A stretch of 32,374 nucleotides of DNA from Betaproteobacteria bacterium (GTDB lineage Bacteria > Pseudomonadota > Gammaproteobacteria > Burkholderiales > SG8-41). The position numbers and the translations under genes are program-made. Positions 23,801 through 30,777 of this stretch are shown here, piece by piece (position 1 is the first letter of the stretch; every line of letters starts with the position of its first letter). A model generated the notes under the pieces. That model was not told the origin of the DNA and did not search any database. It saw only the letters and a program-made list of their open reading frames with translations. Location of the stretch: NCBI GenBank assembly GCA_016199545.1, contig JACQGN010000329.1, forward strand, positions 1 through 32,374. The letters are read 5' to 3'.

Positions 23801-24226
23801 CGCACGCTGACGCTGGAGGATGCGTTCGAGAAGCGCTTTGCGAAAGATGAGATCGTCGTCAGCGTCGCCGTCGAGAAGCTTGCACCGCGCACCGGATCGA
23901 GCTTCCTCAAATACATGGCGCGCGCCGTGCTCGAGATCCCCACCGTCAATACCGCTGCGCGGGTGACGCTCGACGAAAAGGGCCGCTGCCGGAGCGCGCG
24001 CGCGGTCGTGGGCGCGGTGAGCTGGAAGCCGATCGTACTCGACCTCGCCGAGCTTGCCGGCAAGGCGCTCGACGAAAACCTGGTGCGCGGCGCGGTGCAG
24101 AACGTGCGCTCGCTCGCCTCGCCCATGTCCGACGTACGCGGCTCCGCGGCCTACAAGCGCGAAATGGCAGCGGAGTTTGCCGCGCGCGCGCTGTTGCGCG
24201 CGTGGCAGCGCGCCAAAGAGCAGTGA
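20855..24226 (+). CDS. Molybdenum hydroxylase large subunit fused to FAD subunit
   Basis: The 1123-residue protein joins two normally separate subunits of xanthine dehydrogenase/4-hydroxybenzoyl-CoA reductase-like enzymes. The molybdopterin part (1 to about 830) shows GKDVPRTDAVPKVTGAAQYV, GGGFGGKSG (about 246-254), AFRGFGNPSADWAVEQ (about 358), GEGEIGQGN and GAKGLGEIG, whose Glu771 is the expected catalytic base. AFRGFG rather than the CO dehydrogenase AYRCSFR loop excludes a true CO dehydrogenase. The FAD part (about 844-1123) has the diverged loops VCGGTAHAL and TVGGSIGPLIGG and the CO_deh_flav_C end. An insertion at about 438-487 (ETLTPNPSPERRGEHR then three EPAR repeats) looks like translated intergenic repeat. 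ATG at 20855 has a weak ribosome site. The reaction is probably hydroxylation or reduction of an aromatic or heterocyclic substrate, at an unknown position. Confidence 0.9.
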   Translation: MNTHVPHPTGRESFLVVGKDVPRTDAVPKVTGAAQYVADLVMPGMLHAAVLRSPHPNARIVAIDVSAAAKMPGVKAVVTGADTAQRKWGAFRPDLYPLAIGRVRYVGDEVAAVAATDPAIARAAVDRIAVEYEVLPAVLSLDAALAPGAPLVHDDTPGNIAHHFAFERGDVDAGFKASGVVVEGTWESARQWHTALETIGCVAQWSGERVTMWCNTQTPFLARGRYATALGVPEAQVRVIQTEVGGGFGGKSGDDNASVICALLAKKSGRPVKLIHTREEEFLASHPRMPMRYWVRLGFARDGRIKAKEIKMWADNGAYTGKSQAILGAASVRHDALYRYPCARGDSTLVYTNLVPTGAFRGFGNPSADWAVEQAWDLAAGKLGIDVVDLLRMNAVGPGDRSPHNHKITSCELGQCIDKAAELVGWRAKRRARAPDRETLTPNPSPERRGEHRASPDVPSGLVMHHEPAREFNEPAREINEPARGLGMGCSVHVNGRRSFGDWDGSAAIVTINEDGRATVITGEGEIGQGNLTVLRQIAAEELGLAYDDVDITRPDTDLQPHSLGALASRLTYVAGNAVKRAAAEAARQLLNAASEQMKRPPEELTVINGQVGPRNGSETEFRAVGAIVRANIYKPGGQPIIGVGNFDNPSDFPDHNRYGNESGAYNFIAQAAEVEVDRSTGQVTLLEIASAVDCGTVIHPAAAEGQVQGGVTQGIGLAMIEYFDWYNGSPTDPQLKDYPIPGAALMPKMHVAFADSYEPSGPFGAKGLGEIGLDAVPAVIANAVADAVGVRITQLPITAEKIHRALHPELYAGEQVPPPVAPKGSVWTRLAAGRPSGARPANPEMLFPGTVEEAVAQFAAEDAAIVCGGTAHALRRERSGYPFAKRLVAIGRIPELNELSIDAGGALSMGAAVNQERLYAEPRIRSGWHAIDDALEAVGHTRIRRMITVGGSIGPLIGGFDLPIALLALATRVTVAGPQGRRTLTLEDAFEKRFAKDEIVVSVAVEKLAPRTGSSFLKYMARAVLEIPTVNTAARVTLDEKGRCRSARAVVGAVSWKPIVLDLAELAGKALDENLVRGAVQNVRSLASPMSDVRGSAAYKREMAAEFAARALLRAWQRAKEQ
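22168..22315 (+). repeat. Palindromic repeat and 21-base tandem repeat inside the hydroxylase gene
   Basis: Within the coding sequence, cccctctcc (22183-22191) pairs with ggagagggg (22197-22205), and ccggatg (22220-22226) pairs with catccgg (22230-22236). Three 21-base copies then follow at 22253, 22274 and 22295 (gaacccgcacgcg...), encoding EPAREFN, EPAREIN and EPARGLG. The reading frame stays open throughout. The ctcacccccaacccctctcc wording is that of an intergenic repeat, not of this protein family, so it is most likely an in-frame insertion. Confidence 0.75.
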
Positions 24227-24294
24227 AGAGCGCATAGTTGCCAGCGTATCTGCACTGGCTGCACTGACAAGGAAGCGACCACGAGGTAATCGCG

Positions 24295-25293
24295 ATGAAG
24301 CCATTCAAGGCATCTGCACGCCGTGCCGCGCGCACGGTAGCGGCGCTGGCTGTGTCCTTTGGCGCGGCCGCGGCCCAGGGCCCCGCGCCGGCCGGCGGCT
24401 ATCCCACGGGCCCGATCCGGATGGTCGTGCCATTCCCAGCCGGAGGCGGCGTCGATTCCATGGGCCGCATCGTCGCCCAGCGGCTCACCGATCTTCTCGG
24501 CAAGCAAATCGTCGTCGATAACCGTGGCGGCGCCAACGGCATGATCGGCAGCGAAATCGTTGCGAAGTCGGCAAAGGATGGATATACCCTGCTCTTCAAC
24601 GGCGCGAATTTCGTGACGACACCCAGCCTTTACGCCAAGGTGGGCTACGACCCGATCCGGGATTTCGATCCGATCAGCCTGGTCGCGCTCGCGCCCAACA
24701 TTCTCGTCACCCACCCTTCGCTGCCCGCGAAATCCGTGCCGGAACTCATCGCGCTCGCCCGCGCGCGGCCCGGCATGGTGACGTTCGCCGGTTCGGGCAG
24801 CGGCAGCACACCGCATCTCGCGGGAGAACTGTTCAAGGTGATGGCGAAGGTGGACATGGTGCACGTGCCCTACCGCGGTTCGGGCCCGGCGATGGTGGGG
24901 TTGCTCTCGGGCGAGGCGATCATCATGTTCCTGCCGGCGATCAATGCGGGGCCTCATCTCAAGTCGGGGCGCCTGCGTGCCATCGGGGTGACGAGCGCGA
25001 AGCGGCTGCCGGCTTATCCGCAGCTTCCCACCATCGCCGAGTCGGGGTTGCGCGGTTACGAGTCGAGCCAGTGGTACGGCGCGCTCGCGCCCGCCCGCAC
25101 GCCGGTGGAGATCGTGAACCTCCTCAACGGGCACATCGTGAAAATCATGAGCAGCCCCGATATCCGGAAACGGCTGCTGGATGGAGGCACCGTTCCCGTC
25201 GGCAGCACCCGCGAGCAGTTTGCCGCCCACATCCGCTCCGAGAGCGAAAAGTGGGCGAAGGTAATCAAGGCCTCCGGCGCGAAAGTCGATTAG
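24295..25293 (+). CDS. Bug/TctC-family periplasmic substrate-binding protein
   Basis: This is a 332-residue orphan Bug receptor with a signal peptide rich in Arg and Ala (MKPFKASARRAARTVAALAVSFGAAAAQ). It carries YPTGPIRMVVPFPAGGGVDSMGRIVA, VVDNRGGANGMIGSEIVAKSAKDGYTLLF, MVHVPYRGSGPAMVGLLSGEA and a C-terminal SEKWAKVIKASGAKVD. cgaggt lies seven bases before the ATG. It begins 68 bases after the hydroxylase gene in the same direction, so it is probably co-transcribed. It may bind the hydroxylase substrate or a precursor. That link is inferred only from position; no permease is encoded in the window. Confidence 0.92.
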   Translation: MKPFKASARRAARTVAALAVSFGAAAAQGPAPAGGYPTGPIRMVVPFPAGGGVDSMGRIVAQRLTDLLGKQIVVDNRGGANGMIGSEIVAKSAKDGYTLLFNGANFVTTPSLYAKVGYDPIRDFDPISLVALAPNILVTHPSLPAKSVPELIALARARPGMVTFAGSGSGSTPHLAGELFKVMAKVDMVHVPYRGSGPAMVGLLSGEAIIMFLPAINAGPHLKSGRLRAIGVTSAKRLPAYPQLPTIAESGLRGYESSQWYGALAPARTPVEIVNLLNGHIVKIMSSPDIRKRLLDGGTVPVGSTREQFAAHIRSESEKWAKVIKASGAKVD

Positions 25294-25610
25294 GACGATG
25301 CCGGCAAAGGATTGCCGGCTACGACATGTTATCGGCCTTCGTTTGAGACGTAGCGCGGCAATCTCTTGCCGCGAACAACGCTCGTTACAGCCGGCAAAGG
25401 ATCGCCGGCCTACGAAGCTTCCCTCCCCTTCAAGGGGAGGTGCGCCGGAGCGTGGAGCAGGGGCCCCATGATTTCTATGGGGATGCGACCGTGGAGGCGC
25501 ACATAAGCACGCGGTAATCCGGCGCTTGCATCCCGCTGCGGGGTCGCATCCATTGGCTAAAGCCAACGGAATCCTGCTCCGCCCTCCGCGGGCGCAGGGT
25601 GGGGATGGGG
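25294..25610. repeat. Repeat-filled intergenic region
   Basis: The 317 bases hold several hairpins and no gene. They are gccggcaaaggattgccggc at 25300-25319 (8-base stem), cgcggcaatctcttgccgcg at 25354-25373 (8-base stem), and a relative of the first at 25390-25409 (6-base stem). A further palindrome, ctcccctt-c-aaggggag, lies at 25423-25439. GC-rich text resembling the repeat at 20625-20808 continues to the end. The first hairpin, seven bases past the Bug stop, might help stop transcription. The cluster resembles REP-type repeats between convergent genes. Confidence 0.65.
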
Positions 25611-26450
25611 TCATAGATTCAGCGCAGCGATGCCGATCGCGACCAGCGCCGCGCCGGGAATGCGCCAACCGCCGAAGCGCTCCTTGAGAAACACCGTGCC
25701 GATGATCGCGGCGAGTATCACCGAAGTCTCGCGCAGTGCCGCGACCACCGCGACCGGCGCCTGCGTCATCGCCCATAAAGCGATCAGGTACGAGCCCATC
25801 AGGAGCGTCCCGCCCGGCGCCGCGAGCATCCAGCGTTCACGCAGATAACCCGCCAGCTCCCGTCCCCGCCATACCACGGCGAACGCCGTCATCGGCGCCG
25901 CGATGAGCAGGAACAGCCACATGCCGTAGCCGGCTGAATTACCCGAGGCCCGCGCCCCGACGCCATCGACCAGCGTGTAGCACGCGATCACCACTGCGTT
26001 CACCGCCGCGACGGTCGTTCCCCTGCCGGGCAGCCGGATGCCGCGCGCGGCGATGAGCGCCGGCCCGATGATGCCGAGCACGATCAGCGCAACGCCCGCC
26101 CACATCGTCGCGGCAAGCTGCTCGCCCAGCAGCAACACTCCCATGACCGCGACCAGCATGGGCGCGCAGCCGCGCATGATCGGGTAGGCTTGTGACAGAT
26201 CGCCGAAGCGATAGGCCCCCACCACCGCCGCGAAATAGAGCTGGTGCAGCAGCACCGAGGCGGCGAGCCACGGCCAGCACGCCCGGTCGATCGCGGGCAG
26301 AAACGGCAGCGTTGCCGCGGCGATCGTCGCGGAGACGAGGTTGATGGCAACGACATCGAGAAACTTGCTGGAACTTGCCTTCACCAGCGCATTCCACGAC
26401 GCGTGCATCAGCGCCGCCAGCAGCACGAGAAGCGTGACCTCAACCGGCAA
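25611..26450 (-). CDS. EamA/DMT-family membrane transporter
   Basis: The 279-residue protein has ten predicted hydrophobic helices in two similar halves, as in the drug/metabolite (EamA) superfamily. The first half opens with LLVLLAALMHASWNALVKASSS. The second half ends with VVAALRETSVILAAIIGTVFLKERFGGWRIPGAALVAIGIAAL, the classic 'E.....l....flgE....' terminal motif. The start is a TTG at 26450 preceded by caggacacgacg; no in-frame ATG occurs before the first helix. Such proteins usually export metabolites or amino acids; the substrate is unknown. It is the only complete membrane transporter in the window. It lies downstream of, and on the same strand as, the phosphonoacetate hydrolase, with a 74-base gap. 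Confidence 0.85.
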   Translation of the reverse strand: MPVEVTLLVLLAALMHASWNALVKASSSKFLDVVAINLVSATIAAATLPFLPAIDRACWPWLAASVLLHQLYFAAVVGAYRFGDLSQAYPIMRGCAPMLVAVMGVLLLGEQLAATMWAGVALIVLGIIGPALIAARGIRLPGRGTTVAAVNAVVIACYTLVDGVGARASGNSAGYGMWLFLLIAAPMTAFAVVWRGRELAGYLRERWMLAAPGGTLLMGSYLIALWAMTQAPVAVVAALRETSVILAAIIGTVFLKERFGGWRIPGAALVAIGIAALNL

Positions 26451-26524
26451 CGTCGTGTCCTGCCCGCTTACGCCCCGGCGCGGCGGCGCATTGCCTCGCG
26501 AACATGGTTCATCGCACGCGCCGT

Positions 26525-27796
26525 TCAGGCCGCCACGCCGTTCAGGGTGAAATCGAACAACTGGTAGCTGTTAAGGGGCTTCGCTTCGGCCTTCTGACGG
26601 TAGGCGTCGCTGACCGGCTCGCTGATGATGAAGGGCACGCGTGCCTCAGAGACCCCGCCGTGGGTGCGCAACCGGTGCCCTTCGAGCCCCGACAGGTCGT
26701 GCTCGGCCTCGGCGCCGCCGACGCACGCATCGGCCTTCGATATCACCGCGACATCGCCCTCGCGATCGGGCGGCAGATCGAACTTCTCGCACACCGTGTG
26801 CCGGTCGTAAACCGACTCGATCCCGGCGATCGGCTCCACGAACCGCATGACTCTCTCGGGCGTCGCCTTGCCGCCGCGGCAGTAAACGCGCACGAACCCG
26901 CCGAGCGCGCCGTGATGCGCGACGAAGGCGTCGGTGATCGGGCAGATGACCCTGGTATCCCCCTTGCCGAACTCGGCGTCGAGGATGTCCTGCAGCCAGA
27001 TCACGTTGGGCGTGCCATCGGCTTTCGACTTGTCGTTCATGCCGTGATCCGCCGTGAGCGCGACGATCGCGCCCAGACCGGCAAGGCGCCCGAACCTGGC
27101 GTCGAGCTCCTGGTAGAAACGGATCGCCTCGGACTCGTGCGGCGCGTACTTGTGCTGGATGTAGTCGGTCAGAGACAGATACAGGATGTCCGGCCGTTCA
27201 CGCTCCAGGATGCGTATCCCGGCTTCGAGTACGAACAACGACAAATCCATCGAATACATGTGCGGCAGCGGCATGCCGACGAAATCCAGCACGTTCTCGA
27301 TGCCGTTCCCGGCAAACGTACATTGGTCCGCTTTCTCTGAGGAAAAACATATGTTGCCGCGGCCGAGATCGAGTCCCTTGCCAAGCTGCCGGCGCAGTTT
27401 GTCCTTGGCCGTGACCGCCGCGATCCTGGCCCCCGCGCGCGCGAACTGCGCGAAGACCGTTTCCCCGCGCAGCAGTTCCGGTCCGGTCATGACCACCGCT
27501 TCTCCGGTTGCCGGATCGAGATAGAAGTTGCCCGAGATCCCGTGCACCGACGCCGGCGCGCCGGTCACGATCGACATGTTGTTGGTGCAGGTCACGCTCG
27601 GCACCGTGCCATCTGCGACCGCGCTGTAGCCGCGCGCCATGAAGCGTGCCACGTTCGGGATGTAGCCGTGCTTGATGCCGTGCTCGAAGTACGCCGGATC
27701 GCCGCCGTCTATGCACACCACGACGACCGGCCTGCGCGGCCAGCGGTAGTCGGTGCCGTTGATCCGCACTGCGGGTTTGTCATTGGACTTGACCAT
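26525..27796 (-). CDS. phnA: Phosphonoacetate hydrolase
   Basis: This 423-residue enzyme of the alkaline-phosphatase superfamily cleaves phosphonoacetate to acetate and phosphate. Metal and catalytic residues fall in the expected places. Asp30 is in VVCIDGGDP, and the nucleophilic Thr is in VPSVTCTNNMSIVTG (about 69-71). Asp211 and His215 are in LTDYIQHKY, Asp250 and His251 in TADHGMNDK, and His379 in RTHGGVSEARVPF. These positions are very close to the ligands I recall for the Sinorhizobium enzyme. The opening RINGTDYRWPRRPVVVV is also characteristic. gggagg precedes the ATG at 27796; the frame is open further upstream without a ribosome site. No phosphonate ABC transporter or 2-aminoethylphosphonate genes are adjacent. 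The protein is cytoplasmic. Confidence 0.9.
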   Translation of the reverse strand: MVKSNDKPAVRINGTDYRWPRRPVVVVCIDGGDPAYFEHGIKHGYIPNVARFMARGYSAVADGTVPSVTCTNNMSIVTGAPASVHGISGNFYLDPATGEAVVMTGPELLRGETVFAQFARAGARIAAVTAKDKLRRQLGKGLDLGRGNICFSSEKADQCTFAGNGIENVLDFVGMPLPHMYSMDLSLFVLEAGIRILERERPDILYLSLTDYIQHKYAPHESEAIRFYQELDARFGRLAGLGAIVALTADHGMNDKSKADGTPNVIWLQDILDAEFGKGDTRVICPITDAFVAHHGALGGFVRVYCRGGKATPERVMRFVEPIAGIESVYDRHTVCEKFDLPPDREGDVAVISKADACVGGAEAEHDLSGLEGHRLRTHGGVSEARVPFIISEPVSDAYRQKAEAKPLNSYQLFDFTLNGVAA

Positions 27797-27873
27797 TCGA
27801 GTTCCTCCCTGATCGCCGCCGTTCGTGTTGCGGCACGACGGCATCGCGCCTATTATCCCGAAAAATGAAAATT

Positions 27874-27905
27874 CCGCGCAATGCATTGATTTGACCGTTG
27901 CGCGG
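27874..27905. promoter_or_regulatory. Inverted repeat between divergent phnA and sirtuin genes
   Basis: Arms ccgcgcaa (27874-27881) and ttgcgcgg (27898-27905) are separated by 16 bases in the region between the divergent starts. Its position suits a shared operator or a leader hairpin. No promoter hexamers are clear. Confidence 0.3.
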
Positions 27906-27962
27906 GAAGTGGCTCAAGGTTGAACCCGGGAGAGAGGGACGAATGGCGGCGCAGGGGGAAGC

Positions 27963-28745
27963 ATGAACGAACTCATGGAACTCGCGCGCCTGGTGCGCGC
28001 CGCGCGCAACGGCGTTGCCTTCACCGGCGCGGGCATCAGCACCGAGAGCGGCATTCCGGATTTTCGCGGGCCGCAGGGCGTGTGGAACACCGAGACGCCG
28101 GTCTACTACCAGGATTTCATGGCAAGCCGCGAGGCGCGGGTGCGCGCGTGGGAGCGCACCGCGCGCATGTTCAAGCGCTGCAGCGAAGCGCGTCCCAACG
28201 CAGGCCACCTCGCGCTCGCCGAACTGCAGCGCCTTGGCCACATCGGCGCCGTCGTCACGCAGAACATCGACGGCCTGCACCTCGACGCCGGCAGTGTCAA
28301 TGTGATCGAACTGCACGGCACCAACCGCTACGCTGCCTGCCAGATGTGCTGGAAGGACTGGCCGATCGCCGAGGTGGTGGCGCGGTGGGAGCAGGGCGAG
28401 AAAGCGCCGGAATGCGATTCCTGCGGCGGCCCGATCAAGACCCGCACCATCTCCTTCGGCCAGTCGATGCCGGTGAAGGAGATGGAGCGCGCGGCGGAAG
28501 CGTCGATGGCGGCCGACCTCTACATCTCGATCGGCTCTTCGCTGGTGGTCGAACCCGCGGCCTCGTTCCCACGGCTCGCCAAGCAGTCGGGCGCGCACCT
28601 CGTGATCATCAACAACCAGGAAACGCCGCTCGACGAAATGGCCGATCTCGTCATCCGCGAGCCGATCGGCGCGACGCTGAGCGCGGTATTGCAGCACCTC
28701 GACACGACCACGGAGCAAGCAGCATGGCAACCACTACGACCCTGA
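27963..28745 (+). CDS. Sir2-family NAD-dependent protein deacylase
   Basis: The 260-residue sirtuin removes acyl groups from protein lysines at the expense of NAD. NAD-binding motifs are AFTGAGISTESGIPDFRGPQGVW (18-40) and VVTQNIDGLHLDAG. The catalytic His118 is in IELHGTNRYAAC. A zinc site is formed by CQMC and CDSC, and SIGSSLVVEPAASFP and IINNQETPLDEMADLVIRE complete the Rossmann domain. The Ala-Tyr/Arg pair that marks desuccinylases (class III) is not obvious, so deacetylase activity is the default. aggggg precedes the ATG. Its 3' end overlaps the next gene by 22 bases, showing tight coupling to a flavoprotein. It is divergent from phnA. It may regulate acyl-CoA enzymes encoded nearby, as bacterial sirtuins do for acyl-CoA synthetases; that is inference. 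Confidence 0.93.
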   Translation: MNELMELARLVRAARNGVAFTGAGISTESGIPDFRGPQGVWNTETPVYYQDFMASREARVRAWERTARMFKRCSEARPNAGHLALAELQRLGHIGAVVTQNIDGLHLDAGSVNVIELHGTNRYAACQMCWKDWPIAEVVARWEQGEKAPECDSCGGPIKTRTISFGQSMPVKEMERAAEASMAADLYISIGSSLVVEPAASFPRLAKQSGAHLVIINNQETPLDEMADLVIREPIGATLSAVLQHLDTTTEQAAWQPLRP

Positions 28746-29905
28746 TACTCGGCGCAGGATTTGGCGGAATCGTCGCAGCGAACGCGCTGCGCCGGCAGTT
28801 GCCGCCCGAACACCGGGTGGTCCTCATCGACAAGGCGCTGCACTTTTACATCGGCGCAACCAAACCATGGGTGATGCTGGGTCATAAGTCCGTCTCCGAG
28901 ATATCGTGCAGCCGAGAAGCTCTCAACGGCCGCGGCATCGAGTTCCTGCATGCGAATGTCCGTCGGATAGACCTGGCGCGGGGCGAGGTTACGACCGATC
29001 GTGGCGTGCAGCGCGGCGATTACCTGGTGATCGCGCTCGGCGCCGACTACGATATGTCCGCGATCCCGGGGCTGGGAGACACGGCACACGAGTTCTACAC
29101 GCTGGAAGGCGCTGTCAGGCTGTGCGCGGCGCTGCGTGTTTTCAGTCGCGGGGATTTGGTCGTGCTGGTGCCGCGCGCCCCCTTCAAGTGCCCGCCGGCG
29201 CCCTACGAGGCCGCGATGCTGATGCACCAGGCGTTCAAGGAAAGGGGCGTGCGCGACAACGTCCGCATCGCCCTCCACACCATCGAGGGCGCGCCCATGG
29301 CTACCGCGGGCGCCGAAATGGGCCGCTTCATGCGGGAGCAACTCGCATCCCGCAACATCGATTATCACCCGGCACGCAATACCACCGGCATCGACGGCAA
29401 ACATCGCACCGTGCAGTTCGAAGACGGCAGCGCTGCGCATTTCGACCTGCTTGTGAGCGTGCCTCCGCACGTGGCGCCGAAGGTCGTGCGCGACGCGGGC
29501 CTCACCAATGCAAGCGGATGGATACCGGCCGATCCGAAGACGCTGAAGGTCGCGAGCGATTCCGCCTTCCGTGCGGTCTATGCGATCGGGGATGTTTCGG
29601 TCGTTCCACTTCCGGGCCGGCATAAGGCCGATGTGCCGCTCGTGCTGCCCAAAGCCGGCACCATCGCCGATGCACAGGGCCTAGCCGTCGCTTCGCAGAT
29701 TGCCGCGGAAGTGCTCGGGCGCCCGGCGGAAACGTTTGGCGGCGTCGGCACCTGCTACATCGAAACGGGCGACCGGCATGCGGTGAGAGGTGAAGGGCAG
29801 TTCTACGCGCTGCCGCACCCCGTGATGAGCGCGACCCCGCCGGACCGAGCACAATACGAAGGCAAGCTCGCGTGGATCGGCGATTGGCTGCGGGCGAATC
29901 TTTGA
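28724..29905 (+). CDS. SQR/FccB-like FAD-dependent pyridine nucleotide-disulfide oxidoreductase
   Basis: The 393-residue flavoprotein has the N-terminal FAD motif TLILGAGFGGIVAANAL (GxGxxG at 10-15), the middle segment YLVIALGADYD, and a C-terminal FAD-contact segment RAVYAIGDVS. It resembles sulfide:quinone oxidoreductase and flavocytochrome c sulfide dehydrogenase. Cys156 in APFKCPPAPYEAAM and Cys344 in GGVGTCYIETGD lie where those enzymes have their redox-active cysteines. A third SQR cysteine near residue 120-130 is not evident. There is no signal peptide and no obvious C-terminal membrane helix. The start at 28724 has cggagc upstream and overlaps the sirtuin gene by 22 bases. The physiological substrate is uncertain: sulfide, persulfide or a quinone. 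Its pairing with a sirtuin is unusual. Confidence 0.85.
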   Translation: MATTTTLILGAGFGGIVAANALRRQLPPEHRVVLIDKALHFYIGATKPWVMLGHKSVSEISCSREALNGRGIEFLHANVRRIDLARGEVTTDRGVQRGDYLVIALGADYDMSAIPGLGDTAHEFYTLEGAVRLCAALRVFSRGDLVVLVPRAPFKCPPAPYEAAMLMHQAFKERGVRDNVRIALHTIEGAPMATAGAEMGRFMREQLASRNIDYHPARNTTGIDGKHRTVQFEDGSAAHFDLLVSVPPHVAPKVVRDAGLTNASGWIPADPKTLKVASDSAFRAVYAIGDVSVVPLPGRHKADVPLVLPKAGTIADAQGLAVASQIAAEVLGRPAETFGGVGTCYIETGDRHAVRGEGQFYALPHPVMSATPPDRAQYEGKLAWIGDWLRANL

Positions 29906-29987
29906 GTTCTTCAGACTTGCAGGCGTCCCAGTGTGCGCGCCGCAGCGTCGCTCCACCCCCGACCGAAAACCGTCGTACGCCGGGCGC

Positions 29988-30728
29988 ATGACGGCCCCTC
30001 CCTTCATGGTCATCGCGCACCGGGGTGCGTCGTCCTACGCACCCGAGAATACGCTCGCGGCGTTCGACCTGGCGTTGCAGATGGGGGCGCGACATATCGA
30101 GCTCGACGTGCAGTCCACTCGCGATGGCCGTATCGTGGTGATACACGACGATACGGTGGATCGCACGACCGATGGCACGGGGCCGGTTGCAAGTCACGCG
30201 CTGGCGGAGCTCCGCTTGCTCGACGCAGGCGCGCGATTCGCGCCAGCCTTCGCGGGCGAACGGATTCCGCTGTTCGAGGAAGTGCTTGCACGCTACCAGG
30301 GGCGCGCTCATATCCATGTCGAAATCAAAGGGCACACGAATGGCCTCTCGGAGCGGACCGCCGATCTGATACGCGCGCACGGCATGGCGCGCGAGGTCAC
30401 CGTCACGTCATTTCAGAAGGCGCGGCTGAAAGAAACTCGGGCGCATGCGCCCGAATTTCCCACCGGATGGCTGGTGCGAGATGTGACCGACACGGTGATC
30501 GCGGAGGCACGTGCGATGGGCCTCACCCAGCTTTGCCCGAGGGCCGATGCCCTGACCCCGGAGCTGGTCGATCGGCTGCACGCGGCCGGGCTCGTGGTGC
30601 GCGCGTGGGGGGTGGCGACAGAAGAGCTGATGCGGCGCGTGGTCGAGGCCGGCGCCGACGGCATGACGGTCAACTTTCCCGACAAGCTCATCGCGTTCTT
30701 GGACAGCCGCCATCACCCTTGGGTATGA
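29988..30728 (+). CDS. Glycerophosphodiester phosphodiesterase
   Basis: This 246-residue TIM-barrel enzyme hydrolyses glycerophosphodiesters to glycerol 3-phosphate and an alcohol. The catalytic HRG is at 11-13 (MVIAHRGASSYAPENTLAAF) with Glu20. The metal site Glu38 and Asp40 is in HIELDVQSTRDG, His53 is in VVIHDDTVDRTTDGTG, and Glu of HVEIKG follows. The C-terminal strands VVRAWGV and ADGMTVNFPDKL are also typical. The absence of a signal peptide places it in the cytoplasm, like UgpQ. The ATG at 29988 gives the normal N-terminus; the ribosome site is weak. It lies 82 bases after the flavoprotein and 49 bases before the fifth Bug gene on the same strand, so these genes may be one transcript. 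Confidence 0.92.
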   Translation: MTAPPFMVIAHRGASSYAPENTLAAFDLALQMGARHIELDVQSTRDGRIVVIHDDTVDRTTDGTGPVASHALAELRLLDAGARFAPAFAGERIPLFEEVLARYQGRAHIHVEIKGHTNGLSERTADLIRAHGMAREVTVTSFQKARLKETRAHAPEFPTGWLVRDVTDTVIAEARAMGLTQLCPRADALTPELVDRLHAAGLVVRAWGVATEELMRRVVEAGADGMTVNFPDKLIAFLDSRHHPWV

Positions 30729-30777
30729 TTGGGCGTGCCAGCCGTCGCTCCCGCCGTAAACCGCATCGCAGATTCTC

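Noticed and set aside
20140-24226. Aerobic CO dehydrogenase
   Set aside because: The large subunit has AFRGFG in place of the AYRCSFR active-site loop, so CO oxidation is not supported.
21005-24304. Open frame of 1099 codons on the minus strand, opposite the molybdenum hydroxylase
   Set aside because: The composition (long runs of Arg, His, Ala) is that of a GC-rich shadow frame, it matches no family, and the plus strand encodes a convincing enzyme throughout.
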